Assembly: GCA_963761005.1 (NCBI GenBank)
Contig: CAVXFK010000015.1
Span: 186,001 to 250,000, forward strand
Length of the DNA: 64,000 bases
DNA from: DASWJZ01 sp963761005
GTDB lineage: Bacteria > Pseudomonadota > Alphaproteobacteria > Rhizobiales > Afifellaceae
Direction: 5' to 3'
The translations under genes were made by a program, and so were the position numbers. Below, piece by piece: positions 9,269-18,778 of this stretch (position 1 is the stretch's first letter; every line of letters begins with the position of its first letter). A model generated the notes under the pieces. The model was given only the letters and a program-made list of their open reading frames with translations, had not been told where the DNA came from and ran no database searches.

Positions 9269-11050
9269 TCAGGTCAGCCGGCGGACCGGCACCATATGAA
9301 CTCCGCCCGCCAGCGGGTGCGCCCCGACATCTTCCGCCTCGCGGTCGCCAAGGCCGGCCAGACGCGCCGTCTCCGCGCTCATCAGCACCGTCACGTCGGC
9401 GCCCGCGTCGAGCTTGTGGCCGAGCGCTTCGAGACGCTGCGCATCGTTCACCGTGTCGCCCACGATCGTGTAGTTGACCCGCTCCGCCGTTCCGATGTTG
9501 CCGACGACCGCCGGGCCGGTGTGGATGCCGACCCTGACCCTGACCGGCCTCAGGCCTTTCTTGGCCCGGCGCGCGTTGTCGGCGGTGATCGTTTCGGTGA
9601 TGCGCCGCGCGGCTCGAACTGCGCGTAAGGCATGGTCGTCCATGCGGTCGGGCGCGCCCCAGAAAGCCATCACAGCGTCGCCGATATATTTGTCTATCGT
9701 GCCGCTCTCGCTCTCGATGCATTCAGCGACGAGGCCGAAGTGCCGGTTCAGGAACGCCGCCGTCTCTTCCGCGCCCATTCGCTCGGAGATCTCGGAGAAC
9801 CGCGCAATGTCGGTGAACATCACCGTCAGCTCGCGCGTCTCCGATGCCGTGCCCTCTTTGCCGCCAAGCGCGACGAGCCGCTGCACGAGCCGGCGCGGCA
9901 CGTAGGTCTCGAACACCTTCAGCGCATCGAGCATCAACCCGAAGGCGCGCACCTGCTCGTCGACCTCGGCGACCGGGCTGTGGAGCGGCCGCGGCACCGA
10001 ATCAAGGTCGAGGCGCGCGACAGCCGATGCGCTCGCCGCGAGCCGGCGCACGGGCCGGGCGATCAGATTGCCGAGCACGATCGCGGCCCCGACGCCGACC
10101 AGCGCAACGAGTATTCCCGCCATCGCGGAAAGCGCCAGGCGCCGCACGGAGTCGGCAACCTCGGTGCGCGGGAAATATGCGCCGATGGCGATCGGTTTCG
10201 GTCCGTAGCCATAAAGCCAGCGATCCATGACGAGAAAGTAGGCGCCGCCGGCATTGACCAGAACCGTATCGACATACTGACGACGAGCCGAGCCCATGAA
10301 TTCCACCGGCTCGCCCTTCGCCAGATTGTCGAGGACCGCGTCATGCACGTCCGGAAGCGGAACCACGGCGCGGTCCTTGGTCAGGTCGCCGCCGACGAAG
10401 CTTGGATGTGCGAGCACATCCTTGTCGCCGTAGAGAATGAAAGCGGTGGCCCCGTATTGGCGGCCGATCTCGGCAACGGCGTTCGAGAAATTCCTGAGCG
10501 AGACCGCGGCGACAGCGAAAGCAACGTCGGAATTCGTCGCCCCGAGCCTGACGGCGTAGTTCATGTAGCTGACGCCATCCTCGACAACCGGCGCGCCCCA
10601 TTTGCGCGACTTCGGCGGCATGACGTCGAGCGCCGCGCGGATTTGCGCGTTGGCCTCCGGCTCGGGCCCCTCCTCCATGATCGACCCATCGGGATTGCGG
10701 AACGCCAGCCGCCGCACGAAGTCGTGGTTCCAGTAAAGAAACACCTCCGCCTCCGGCGCCGCCGCAAGTGCCACGGCAAGCGAACGCTGCAGCTCGTCCG
10801 GTGACGCATCGCGAAGGCTTCCCGTTTCGGCCTCGTGCGCGAAGCCGTCGACGAGATTGGAGGCTCCGTCGAGCCTGGAGCGCACGTCCTTCTCAATCCC
10901 ATCGACGACAAGCACGGCGCGTTCGTTCAGGAGCCCGAATGTGTTCCGCGCATTCGCGATGATCGCGATGGTCAGCACCGTTGCGGTCGCCACCAGCACC
11001 AGGCCGCCCATGCTGAGCGCCAGCAATGTGCGGATGCGGATTGGAACCAT
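9269..11050 (-). CDS. Adenylate/guanylate cyclase with periplasmic sensor and HAMP
   Basis: 593 residues from the ATG at 11050; an in-frame GTG lies at 11056. An N-terminal membrane segment (LLALSMGGLVLVATATVL) and a second one near residue 310 flank a large periplasmic region of dCache type. A HAMP linker (NLIARPVRRLAASASAVA) and a class III catalytic domain follow (VMFTDIARFSEISERMG, YIGDAVMAFWGAP, GIHTGPAVVGNIGT). Two metal-binding aspartates and the NxxxR-type region are present, so it is probably active in making cAMP (or cGMP). The signal is unknown. It is convergent with the M50 gene. Confidence 0.9.
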   Translation of the reverse strand: MVPIRIRTLLALSMGGLVLVATATVLTIAIIANARNTFGLLNERAVLVVDGIEKDVRSRLDGASNLVDGFAHEAETGSLRDASPDELQRSLAVALAAAPEAEVFLYWNHDFVRRLAFRNPDGSIMEEGPEPEANAQIRAALDVMPPKSRKWGAPVVEDGVSYMNYAVRLGATNSDVAFAVAAVSLRNFSNAVAEIGRQYGATAFILYGDKDVLAHPSFVGGDLTKDRAVVPLPDVHDAVLDNLAKGEPVEFMGSARRQYVDTVLVNAGGAYFLVMDRWLYGYGPKPIAIGAYFPRTEVADSVRRLALSAMAGILVALVGVGAAIVLGNLIARPVRRLAASASAVARLDLDSVPRPLHSPVAEVDEQVRAFGLMLDALKVFETYVPRRLVQRLVALGGKEGTASETRELTVMFTDIARFSEISERMGAEETAAFLNRHFGLVAECIESESGTIDKYIGDAVMAFWGAPDRMDDHALRAVRAARRITETITADNARRAKKGLRPVRVRVGIHTGPAVVGNIGTAERVNYTIVGDTVNDAQRLEALGHKLDAGADVTVLMSAETARLAGLGDREAEDVGAHPLAGGVHMVPVRRLT

Positions 11051-11117
11051 GCGCACAGGCTAACGGCGAGCCGGCGAGGCTCTGCGCGTCTGGCCGGTGC
11101 ACGTCACGGGCGCTCCC

Positions 11118-11447
11118 CTAGTCGGTGTAGCGATAGGTCCCAACCTCGCAGATGTTGACGCTCGCGCGCTCGAGCGCGACGCCGTCGTCGAACACGGCAC
11201 GGAAGCGGTAGCGGCAATAGCCGCTGCCGTCCTCGAAATTCAAGACGACCGAGCCGCCGGCCGGCAGGACGTCGTCGCCAAGCAGGCTTTCGTGCCAGTC
11301 CTTGAGCCCGGCGTTGATGGCGTAGAAGCCGACGATCTTGTGGTGGGAATCGTTGACGATCCTGACCCGGCGGTCGAATGCCGCCACCGGTGCGACCGTG
11401 CCGGCAAGAAAAGCCGCGGCAACCCCGGCAAGGAGGATGCGACTCAT
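11118..11447 (-). CDS. Small exported protein of unknown function
   Basis: 109 residues from the ATG at 11447 (MSRILLAGVA); a longer start at 11474 is less likely. A signal peptide ending APVAAFD is followed by RVRIVNDSHHKIVGFYAIN and EDGSGYCRYRFRAVFDDG. It contains two cysteines (in GYCRY and NICEVG) that could form a disulfide in the periplasm. I do not recognise a named family. It lies 67 bases upstream of, and on the same strand as, the cyclase. Confidence 0.65.
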   Translation of the reverse strand: MSRILLAGVAAAFLAGTVAPVAAFDRRVRIVNDSHHKIVGFYAINAGLKDWHESLLGDDVLPAGGSVVLNFEDGSGYCRYRFRAVFDDGVALERASVNICEVGTYRYTD

Positions 11448-11601
11448 CGGCTCGCCTCCGTTAACCAACGGCATCCTAGCACGGGCGCCTGCGCCCGAAA
11501 GCCCAGGCGGGCGGGGGGATGAAAGCCGGAGCAGCCATACCTATCTTGAGCTTTGAAAATCGGCTATCTCCGCCCCCGACTTCCAAATCCGGCAGGTTTT
11601 C

Positions 11602-13428
11602 GTGCCAGCGACCCTTCGCAACGTCGCCATCATCGCGCATGTCGATCATGGCAAGACGACGCTGATTGACGTGCTTCTCGGCGCCTCCGGCACCTTCCGT
11701 GCCGGCCAGAAGGTGGCCGAGCGCGCCATGGATTCCAACGCGCTCGAGCAGGAGCGCGGCATCACCATCCTCGCCAAGGTGACCTCGCTCCTTTGGAAGG
11801 GCACGCGTATCAACATCGTCGACACGCCCGGCCATGCCGATTTCGGCGGCGAGGTGGAGCGCATCCTGAACATGGTCGACGGCGCGATCCTGCTTGTCGA
11901 CGCGGCCGAAGGGCCGATGCCGCAGACGAAGTTCGTGCTGATGAAGGCGCTGGCGATCGGGCTTAAGCCGATTGTCGTCGTCAACAAGGTCGACCGGCCG
12001 GACGCGCAGCCTGACATCACGCTGAATGCCGTCTTCGACCTCTTTGCGGCGCTTGACGCCAACGAGGCGCAACTCGATTTCCCCGTCCTCTACGGTTCCG
12101 CCAAGCAGGGCTGGATGGCGCTCGCGCCGGACGGCCCGAAGGAAGGCATCGCGCCCCTCCTCGACAAGGTGCTGGAGCACGTAGCGCCGCCGGTGACCGA
12201 GCCGGGCCCGTTCCGCATGCTCGCCACGACGCTCGAGGCCGATCCGTTCCTCGGAAGATTGCTCACAGGCCGCATCCGCTCCGGTTCGGTCAAGGCCGGA
12301 CGGACGGTGAAGGCGCTGTCGCGCGAGGGCGAGACGGTAGAGACCTTCCGCGTCTCCAAGGTGCTTGCCTTCCGCGGGCTTGAGCGCAAAGGGATCGAGG
12401 CCGGCGAGGCCGGCGACATCGTCGCGATCGCCGGGCTTTCGGAAGCGAGCGTCGCCGATACGCTTTGCGATCCATCGATCGAGACGCCGATCCCGGCGCA
12501 GCCTATCGACCCGCCGACGCTTGCGATGACGTTCCGCATCAATGACGGGCCGCTCGCCGGCCAGGAAGGCGACAAGGTGCAAAGCCGCGTCATCCGCGAC
12601 CGGCTCCTGCGCGAGGCGGAAGGCAACGTCGCGCTGAAGATCACCGAGGGCGATGACAAGGACTCCTTCGAAGTCGCAGGCCGCGGTGAGCTGCAGCTCG
12701 GCATCCTGATCGAGACGATGCGGCGCGAAGGGTTCGAGCTCACCATCGGAAAGCCGCGGGTCGTCGTGCGCGAGGAGAACGGCCAGAAGCTCGAGCCGAT
12801 CGAGGAAGCGATCATCGACGTCGACGCGGAGCACTCCGGCACCGTCATCGAGACGTTGTCGAGCCGCAAGGGAGAGCTCGTCGAGATGCGGCCGTCCGGC
12901 GCCGGCCGCGTCCGCCTCCGCTTCTACATTCCGACGCGCGGACTGATCGGCTACCAGCCGCAGCTTCTCTCCGATACACGCGGCACGGCGGTGATGAACC
13001 GCATTTTTCACGCCTGGGAGCCCTATCGCGGCGACATCCCCGGCCGTCATACCGGCGTGCTTCTCTCCAATTCGCAGGGCGAGGCGGTCGCCTACGCGAT
13101 CTTCAACCTGCAGGATCGCGGGCCGATGATGATCGAGCCCGGCACGCGCGTTTATCGTGGCATGATCGTCGGCGAGCATACGCGCGGCAACGATCTTGAG
13201 ATCAACGTGCTGAAGGGCAAGCAGCTCACCAACATTCGCGCTGCCGGTAAGGACGAAGCCACTGTCCTTACGCCGCCGATGAAGCTCAGTCTCGAACGCG
13301 CGCTCTCCTATATCGAAGAGGACGAGCTGGTTGAGGTCACACCAAAGTCGATCCGGCTCCGGAAGGTCATCCTCGACCCGAACGACCGCAAACGCGCCGG
13401 CCGCGCCAAGGCCGCAAGCGCAGCGTGA
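11602..13428 (+). CDS. typA: Ribosome-associated GTPase TypA/BipA
   Basis: 608 residues, full length, starting at GTG 11602. The GTPase motifs are IAHVDHGKTTLIDVLL (G1), ERGITI (G2), DTPGHADFGG (G3) and NKVDRPDA (G4). EF-G-like domains follow, then the TypA-specific C-terminal region (IPTRGLIGYQPQLL, GMIVGEHTRGNDL). It binds the 70S ribosome and affects growth under stress and at low temperature. It is in a single-gene setting between two cyclases. A longer opposite-strand ORF over it is a shadow. Confidence 0.97.
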   Translation: MPATLRNVAIIAHVDHGKTTLIDVLLGASGTFRAGQKVAERAMDSNALEQERGITILAKVTSLLWKGTRINIVDTPGHADFGGEVERILNMVDGAILLVDAAEGPMPQTKFVLMKALAIGLKPIVVVNKVDRPDAQPDITLNAVFDLFAALDANEAQLDFPVLYGSAKQGWMALAPDGPKEGIAPLLDKVLEHVAPPVTEPGPFRMLATTLEADPFLGRLLTGRIRSGSVKAGRTVKALSREGETVETFRVSKVLAFRGLERKGIEAGEAGDIVAIAGLSEASVADTLCDPSIETPIPAQPIDPPTLAMTFRINDGPLAGQEGDKVQSRVIRDRLLREAEGNVALKITEGDDKDSFEVAGRGELQLGILIETMRREGFELTIGKPRVVVREENGQKLEPIEEAIIDVDAEHSGTVIETLSSRKGELVEMRPSGAGRVRLRFYIPTRGLIGYQPQLLSDTRGTAVMNRIFHAWEPYRGDIPGRHTGVLLSNSQGEAVAYAIFNLQDRGPMMIEPGTRVYRGMIVGEHTRGNDLEINVLKGKQLTNIRAAGKDEATVLTPPMKLSLERALSYIEEDELVEVTPKSIRLRKVILDPNDRKRAGRAKAASAA

Positions 13429-13434
13429 CGCCTG

Positions 13435-13453
13435 GCGCCCCCTGGTGGGGCGC
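13435..13453. terminator. GC hairpin after typA
   Basis: GCGCCCC, a five-base loop, then GGGGCGC form a perfect seven-base stem seven bases after the typA stop. There is no clear T-run, so it may terminate weakly or only stabilise the 3' end of the typA message. Confidence 0.4.
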
Positions 13454-13495
13454 ACTGAGAGCGCCCATCTAAGAGAGCCTTTCGCCAGCGATTCC

Positions 13496-14782
13496 ATGAT
13501 GCCTGCGTCTCAGCCCCTCCCAGCCTCGCCTGCCGTTCGGCAGCCCGAATATCCGCCGGACATGCAGCTCGTGCGGGAGATTCCGGTCTCCGATCCGGAC
13601 GCGATCGACGGCTCGGCCGAGGATTGGCTGATGTCGGGTGACGCAGCGTCCGCCGGACTCGCCGAGATGATCGACGGGCTTATGACCCGGCTCGTCGCCG
13701 CCGGCCTCCCCTTCGAACGGGCAAGCTTCCACGTCGGCACGCTGCACCCGCAGGTGCTCGGCTTCACCGCCAATTGGAGCGCGCAGCGCGGAACCTGCCA
13801 CGAGCTTCGGGTGAACGTGCATGTGCGCGAGACGAGCGACTTCCTCTTGAGCCCGCTCCGGCCCGTCATCGATGAGCGCATCGCGGTTCGCTACAACCCG
13901 CAGGACGCGGAGACCGTGTCGCGTATCCCGATGATGGCGGCCCTCGCGCGCGAGGGCTTCACCGACTATTGGGCGTTTCCGATCCCGCATGCGCGGAGCT
14001 TCCACAGCGCGATGACGGTCGCGACGCGCGCCAAGGGCGGCTTCAGTCACAACGATCTCACCGCGCTGCAGCGGCTCATTCCGGCGATCGCGCTCAATCT
14101 CGATCTGATCGCGCTCGGCCGCATCGCGGAGAACGTGCTCAGCGCTTATCTCGGCGAGCGGAGCGGCGGACGCGTGCTCGCCGGCGAGATCAGGCGCGGC
14201 TCGGGCGAGGTGATCGATGCAGTCATCTGGGTCTCCGACATGCGCGACTATACGGGCCTTTCAGACCGGCTGCCCGGCGCCGACGTGCTTCGCGTCATGA
14301 ACGCCTATTTCGGAGGTCTCGCCGAGGCCGTGCGCGACAACGGCGGCGAGGTCCTGAAATTCATTGGCGACGGGATGCTCGCGATCTTCCCGATCTCTCC
14401 CGAGATTCCGGCGCGCACCGCGGCGTCCGCGGCGCTCGCGGCGGCACGTGCTGGGCTTGCCGCCATCAACGCGCTGAATGGAGAGGCCGGCGATGCGCTT
14501 GCAATCGCCGGAGACTGGCGTCCGCTCGACACGGCAATTGCGCTGCATCGCGGGCCGGTCTTTTACGGCAATATCGGCTCCGCGGAGCGGCTCGATTTCA
14601 CCGTGACGGGGCCGGCGGTGAACCTCGCCGCCCGCGTCGAGCCGCTGTCGAAGGAGACAGGCCGCCGGCTGCTTCTCACCAAGCCCGTCGCCGATCTGCT
14701 CGACCATCGCCTTGATCCGCTCGGCAACTTCAGCTTCCGCGGCCTGGCAAATCCGGTCGCGGTCTTCGCCGCGGCCGAGTGA
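13496..14782 (+). CDS. Soluble class III adenylate/guanylate cyclase
   Basis: 428 residues if started at the ATGATG at 13496; longer in-frame starts overlap typA. There are no membrane segments. The N-terminal half (about residues 20-215) looks like a sensory domain: GLMTRLVAAGLPFERASFHV, then RSFHSAMTVATRAKGGFS. The C-terminal half is a class III catalytic domain with VIWVSDMRDYTGLSDRLPG, KFIGDGMLAIFPI and ALHRGPVFYGNIGS. The same layout occurs in many rhizobial cyclases that have this N-terminal domain. The second messenger and the input are not determined. Confidence 0.88.
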   Translation: MMPASQPLPASPAVRQPEYPPDMQLVREIPVSDPDAIDGSAEDWLMSGDAASAGLAEMIDGLMTRLVAAGLPFERASFHVGTLHPQVLGFTANWSAQRGTCHELRVNVHVRETSDFLLSPLRPVIDERIAVRYNPQDAETVSRIPMMAALAREGFTDYWAFPIPHARSFHSAMTVATRAKGGFSHNDLTALQRLIPAIALNLDLIALGRIAENVLSAYLGERSGGRVLAGEIRRGSGEVIDAVIWVSDMRDYTGLSDRLPGADVLRVMNAYFGGLAEAVRDNGGEVLKFIGDGMLAIFPISPEIPARTAASAALAAARAGLAAINALNGEAGDALAIAGDWRPLDTAIALHRGPVFYGNIGSAERLDFTVTGPAVNLAARVEPLSKETGRRLLLTKPVADLLDHRLDPLGNFSFRGLANPVAVFAAAE

Positions 14783-14788
14783 GCGGCC

Positions 14789-15997
14789 TCACCCGCCTTC
14801 GACCGGCGCCCCGAAGAACACCACGCCGAAGCAGAGAAGCGCGAGCGCACCGTAGCCGACAGCATGCATCTGCCGGCCGCGCTTCATGGTGCTGATCAGC
14901 GCGACGATGCATTGGAGCGCGTAGTAGAGCGCAAAACAGCGCGACGCGAGGGCGATCAGGCTCAGGACGTCGGTCTGCCAGGTGACGACTGCGGCGACGA
15001 ACGCGATCAGCGGATAGGCCGAGCGCATCAGGATGCGGCGGCAGGAGAGGTCGTGGAGAAGACCGGCGGCGCCGTTGGCATCGGCGATCGCAGCACTCGA
15101 CTGGCTCGCGAGCGCGCCGGCGATGACCATCGCCGGCAGGATCGCGGAGACCGGGGCGAGCATATCGACGATCGCGGCGACGCCTTCGTTCTTCGTCTCG
15201 AACACGTAGAGCGGCAGTACCAGGAGAAAGAAGGCGACGTAGATCACCGCCGAAATGATCTGCGCCGCCTTCATCGTGCGGATGCGAAGCTCCGCCGGAT
15301 ATTCGGAGCCGAGGAAGCGCGAGGTCTCGAATCCTTGGACGACGATCAGGAGGCCGAGTAGCGGCGCGATGTCGCTCCGGTCGATCGTCGCGTCGAGCGG
15401 CGCCGGCGACCAACCGCCGGCGAAAAGCGCGATGTCGTAGAAGATGAGCGCCGCCACGATCCCCGCGATCACTGCGAGCTTGGCGGAGACGGCGTAGACC
15501 TCAACACGCTCCACCGCTCCGAAGCCGCGCACGTAGCCGAGCACCCCGATCGCGGCCAGGATCGCCGTCACCACGAGCTTGATCGGCAATGGGTCGCCGA
15601 TCTCCCCGATCTTGAGCAGGAAGCTCGCGAAGAGCACGAGATAGTAGGCGACGGAGACGAAATAGGCGAAGGCGAGCGTTACGCTCGAGAGATGCTCGAT
15701 CTGCACGATCGCGCGGTTCTTCTTCCCATCCTCGAGCAGCGGCTCGACATGCGCGATGTTCTCGCGGATCGCCGCGCCGATCAGGTAGGAGAGCGCAAGC
15801 AGTGCGGCGATCCCGGCCGGCGCGTAGTAGCCGACGAGCTCACGCAGAAGCGGCGCGGAAACCAGAAACCCGCTGCCGATGATCGAGGCGAGCGGTGTCG
15901 CGGTAGCGCGCCAGAAGGGCGAACGGACGACACGCGGGCGCACCAGAAGCGCCATCGCGGCAGCGCCGACGATGGCGGCGATCAATCCGGCAATCAT
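14789..15997 (-). CDS. APC-superfamily-like membrane protein, substrate unknown
   Basis: 402 residues from the ATG at 15997 (MIAGLIAAIV); a longer start at 16123 would add a polar leader. About eleven or twelve membrane segments. PLASIIGSGFLVSAPLL near the N-terminus matches the G-S/T-G-x-L loop of amino-acid/polyamine/organocation transporters, and GLLIVVQGFETSRFLGSEYP matches their TM6 region. The substrate cannot be read. It is convergent with the cyclase and divergent from the next GNAT gene. Confidence 0.65.
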   Translation of the reverse strand: MIAGLIAAIVGAAAMALLVRPRVVRSPFWRATATPLASIIGSGFLVSAPLLRELVGYYAPAGIAALLALSYLIGAAIRENIAHVEPLLEDGKKNRAIVQIEHLSSVTLAFAYFVSVAYYLVLFASFLLKIGEIGDPLPIKLVVTAILAAIGVLGYVRGFGAVERVEVYAVSAKLAVIAGIVAALIFYDIALFAGGWSPAPLDATIDRSDIAPLLGLLIVVQGFETSRFLGSEYPAELRIRTMKAAQIISAVIYVAFFLLVLPLYVFETKNEGVAAIVDMLAPVSAILPAMVIAGALASQSSAAIADANGAAGLLHDLSCRRILMRSAYPLIAFVAAVVTWQTDVLSLIALASRCFALYYALQCIVALISTMKRGRQMHAVGYGALALLCFGVVFFGAPVEGG

Positions 15998-16125
15998 ACC
16001 GGATTGATACCCGAAACAACCCAACTCCGTGACCGGGACGCAACCGTTGCGTCGAAAATCCGTCCCGCGTTCGGAATTCGCGTTTCCACTTTGCTTGCCT
16101 CCCGAAGTGAAGGTAGCATCCACTC

Positions 16126-16632
16126 ATGACGGCGCTCGTCATCGATGTCCGCCCTGCCCGTCCGTCGGACGCAGCCCAGCTCGCCGACGCGCATGCGGTG
16201 GCATGGCGTGAGGCCTATTCCGGAATCATTCCGGCTGTGACGCTGGAGCGGATGATCGTGCGCCGGAGCGGCCCCTGGTGGCGCGACCTCCTCGGCCGAC
16301 GCCCGGTCCTGGTGCTCGACGTCGGCGGAACGGTCGCGGGCTATGCAAGCTTCGCGCCCGGAAACAGCCGCGGCCATCCGAACGCCGCGGAGGTCCAGGA
16401 GCTTTACCTTCGGCCCGAATACCAGGGCATCGGGCTCGGTGCCCAACTCTTCCGCGCGGTTCTGAAACGCATCAGGGCGCGCGGCTATTCGCGTGTGCTT
16501 GTCCGCGCGCTTGCCGACAACGACCGCGCCAACGATTTCTATTCGCGTCGCGGCGGCAAGATCGTCGCGCGCACCGACGAGACGCTCGGCGGGCGCTCGC
16601 TCCCCTGCATCTGGTACGAGTTCCGCGCGTAA
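16126..16632 (+). CDS. GNAT family N-acetyltransferase
   Basis: 168 residues. DVRPARPSDAAQLADAHAV starts the fold; EVQELYLRPEYQGIGLGAQL is motif A for acetyl-CoA binding; DFYSRRGGKIVARTDE closes it. Cytosolic acetyltransferase of unknown substrate. It is transcribed in the same direction as the ParA-like gene 88 bases later, so they may be co-transcribed. Confidence 0.88.
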   Translation: MTALVIDVRPARPSDAAQLADAHAVAWREAYSGIIPAVTLERMIVRRSGPWWRDLLGRRPVLVLDVGGTVAGYASFAPGNSRGHPNAAEVQELYLRPEYQGIGLGAQLFRAVLKRIRARGYSRVLVRALADNDRANDFYSRRGGKIVARTDETLGGRSLPCIWYEFRA

Positions 16633-16720
16633 GCAGTGCAAAGCCGGCCCTGCACTGGCCTTTTCCGTTGCCCCTTTTGATATTGCGGTGCAACAATACG
16701 GGCTGAGAGGGCTGATTCCC

Positions 16721-17377
16721 ATGGCCGGCAGGGTCATCACGGTCGCCCAGCAAAAAGGCGGCTCCGGCAAGACGACGGTGGCAGCGCACCTTGCGGTCGC
16801 GCTGGCGCGTCTTAACGGTGCGACCATCGCGCTCCTCGATGTCGATCCACAGGGAAGCCTCGGCGAGTGGTTCGAGGCGCGCGAGCGGCGGCTCGGCGAG
16901 CGGCACACTGGCATGGGCTTCCGCACGGCGAGCGGCTGGGGTGCGCGGCGCGAGGCAATGGGGCTTGCGCGCGACTACGATTTCGTCGTCGTCGACACGC
17001 CGCCGAAATCCGATCTTGAGGCAAAGCCGGCGATCGAGGCCGCGAGCCTTGTCGTCGTCCCGATCCAGCCCACACCGGTCGACGTCTGGTCGAGCGAAGC
17101 GACGCTCAGGATCGCCGATCGCGAATCCGTCCCCCCGCTTGTCGTTATAAACCGCGTGCCTCCCCGCGGCCGCATTACCGACGCGATGGTTGACGCGATC
17201 CTCCGGTTCGGCGCCGACGTCGCGGCAGCGAAGATCGGCAACCGCGTCGCCTTCGCCGAAGCGATGGGCGAAGGCAGCACGGTGATGGAGATGGCGCCGG
17301 GCTCGAAGGGCGCGGAGGAGATTTACGCGCTGGCGCGCGAGATCAGCCAGCGCATGTTGGCGCGCCTCGCCGCCTGA
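16721..17377 (+). CDS. Orphan ParA-like ATPase
   Basis: 218 residues from the ATG at 16721. A deviant Walker A motif QQKGGSGKTTVAAHLA (about residues 10-25), VDPQG and DTPP place it in the ParA/MinD (COG1192) family. There is no ParB gene, no parS-like repeat and no DNA-binding N-terminal domain, so it is not a plasmid partition system here. Such orphan ParA proteins position other cargo (chemotaxis clusters, carboxysomes and others). The cargo is unknown. Confidence 0.85.
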   Translation: MAGRVITVAQQKGGSGKTTVAAHLAVALARLNGATIALLDVDPQGSLGEWFEARERRLGERHTGMGFRTASGWGARREAMGLARDYDFVVVDTPPKSDLEAKPAIEAASLVVVPIQPTPVDVWSSEATLRIADRESVPPLVVINRVPPRGRITDAMVDAILRFGADVAAAKIGNRVAFAEAMGEGSTVMEMAPGSKGAEEIYALAREISQRMLARLAA

Positions 17378-17381
17378 CAAC

Positions 17382-17705
17382 TCAAGCCCACAAGGAAGCG
17401 CTGAGAGCGGCGAGCCGTGTGCCGTCGCCTGAGACCCGCACCGTCTTCAGCCGCGCAGTCTCGCCGCCGACCACCGCGACCGACGATTTGGGCACGCCGA
17501 GCGCCTTGGCGACGAGCTTCTCCAATGCGGCGTTTGCGAGACCCTTTTCCGGTGCGGCACTGACGCGCGCTTTGATGACCACGCGACCGTCCGCCAATGC
17601 TGCGAAACCCTCGAGCGCATCGCGCCCGCCACGCGGCGTCAGCCTCACGCGAAGTGTCAGCCCGCTGGCGTCCGCCTCGAAGGCAGCCGCGCCCGGCTTC
17701 GTCAC
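17382..17705 (-). CDS. DUF167 (YggU-like) protein
   Basis: 107 residues from GTG 17705, which overlaps the YggT stop (GTGA). The DUF167 signature is seen in LRVRLTPRGGRDALEG, KARVSAAPEKGLANAAL and VPKSSVAVVGGETARLKTV. Function unknown in the family. The YggT-DUF167 pair is a widely conserved gene order, which supports the start chosen. Confidence 0.88.
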   Translation of the reverse strand: MTKPGAAAFEADASGLTLRVRLTPRGGRDALEGFAALADGRVVIKARVSAAPEKGLANAALEKLVAKALGVPKSSVAVVGGETARLKTVRVSGDGTRLAALSASLWA

Positions 17706-17992
17706 GGCACGTAGGGGAAGATATAACGGACGATGATCTGCTGAATCAGGATCACGATCAGGAGCAGGATCACGGGCGTGATGTCGAGACCGCCGAAGTT
17801 CGGAACGAAGCGGCGAATTGGGCGGAGCGCCGGCTCCGTCAGCTGGTAGAGCGACCGGCCGATCGTGGCCACCGCCTGATTCCTCGGATTGACGACGCCG
17901 AAGGCGTAGAGCCACGAGAAGACGGCGCTCGCGATGATGATCCACCAATAGATGTCGAGGGCCAAAAGAACGACGTAGAGAACGGCCTTCAT
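17702..17992 (-). CDS. YggT family membrane protein
   Basis: 96 residues from the ATG at 17992. Two hydrophobic segments (LYVVLLALDIYWWIIIASAV and VILLLIVILIQQIIVRYIF) flank the family motif LTEPALRPIRRFVP...GGLDITP. YggT proteins are inner-membrane proteins linked to cell division or osmotic behaviour in some bacteria, without a known reaction. It is coupled to DUF167 by a four-base overlap. Longer ORFs upstream of this ATG are not homologous-looking. Confidence 0.9.
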   Translation of the reverse strand: MKAVLYVVLLALDIYWWIIIASAVFSWLYAFGVVNPRNQAVATIGRSLYQLTEPALRPIRRFVPNFGGLDITPVILLLIVILIQQIIVRYIFPYVP

Positions 17993-18368
17993 CACTTCTC
18001 CGATCGGGGCGGGAATCGGGGCAAGCAATAACCGCACGACCTTCCTGTTACAAGCGCATGGATGGCCCTCTAAACCGGTGGTAAGGCTGACCGGAATCGG
18101 CGGGGCCTTGAGGCTTGGACCAGTGACCTCCAGCGACGGCGGTGCGCTCTGGAAGGACCGGTCGATGGCTTGATCGCAGTCTCGGTCGAGCTGGAAGGCG
18201 GCTCGCCATCCGGCGCACCGACCGGCCCGATCGTCTAAACCGGCCGCCTGATCCCGGTCGAGTAATGCGCCTTCGCCACGCAAGCTGCCGCGCGACGCAA
18301 ATGCTTGACACTCCAAGGAGCCAAACCCTAAATGCGCGCCGCCGGTAGGACGTGATCCCGCCGCCCTT
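17993..18368. other. Non-coding stretch between yggT and tRNA-Ala
   Basis: 376 bases. The open frames in it are short, Arg-rich and without family motifs. It should hold the yggT promoter (minus strand) and the tRNA promoter (plus strand). No repeat or hairpin stands out. Confidence 0.6.
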
Positions 18369-18444
<76 letters not shown>

Positions 18445-18778
18445 GCAACCTATTCAAACCATTGTATAAAGTGGCCTTCGGCACGGCTTGTGCGCAGGGT
18501 GAAGGGATCAGTGTCAGCACTATGTAAGCAACGAGCGACACCGAAAGAGTTCGCGCGGAGCTTGCGAAACCCATCCGACCCGAAACTTGAGTGTCTCAAG
18601 TCGTTAGACGAGACATCTGGGTACTTTCAGTCCCGACTGATATCGGAAGGTTTCCGCCGGCGGTGCGAATGTCGGCGAACTCCGCCCGCGGCAACCGCTT
18701 CTTATAGCATCGGCCGCAATCCGGTTTCCCATCGGGGTGGAGAATTGCACCCGCCCGGCGAATCGCGTATCAGTTGCA
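18445..18778. other. Gene-free stretch after tRNA-Ala
   Basis: 334 bases with no convincing gene on either strand. No integrase gene is visible at this tRNA, and I found no second copy of the tRNA 3' end in the window. If the accessory region entered here, the integrase is lost or lies elsewhere. Confidence 0.5.

Noticed and set aside
11476..13497. 673-codon minus-strand ORF
   Set aside because: Complete shadow of typA; Arg/Asp-rich composition and no family motif.
16721..17377. Plasmid or chromosome partition locus
   Set aside because: Only a ParA-like ATPase is present; no ParB or parS-like repeats are nearby.
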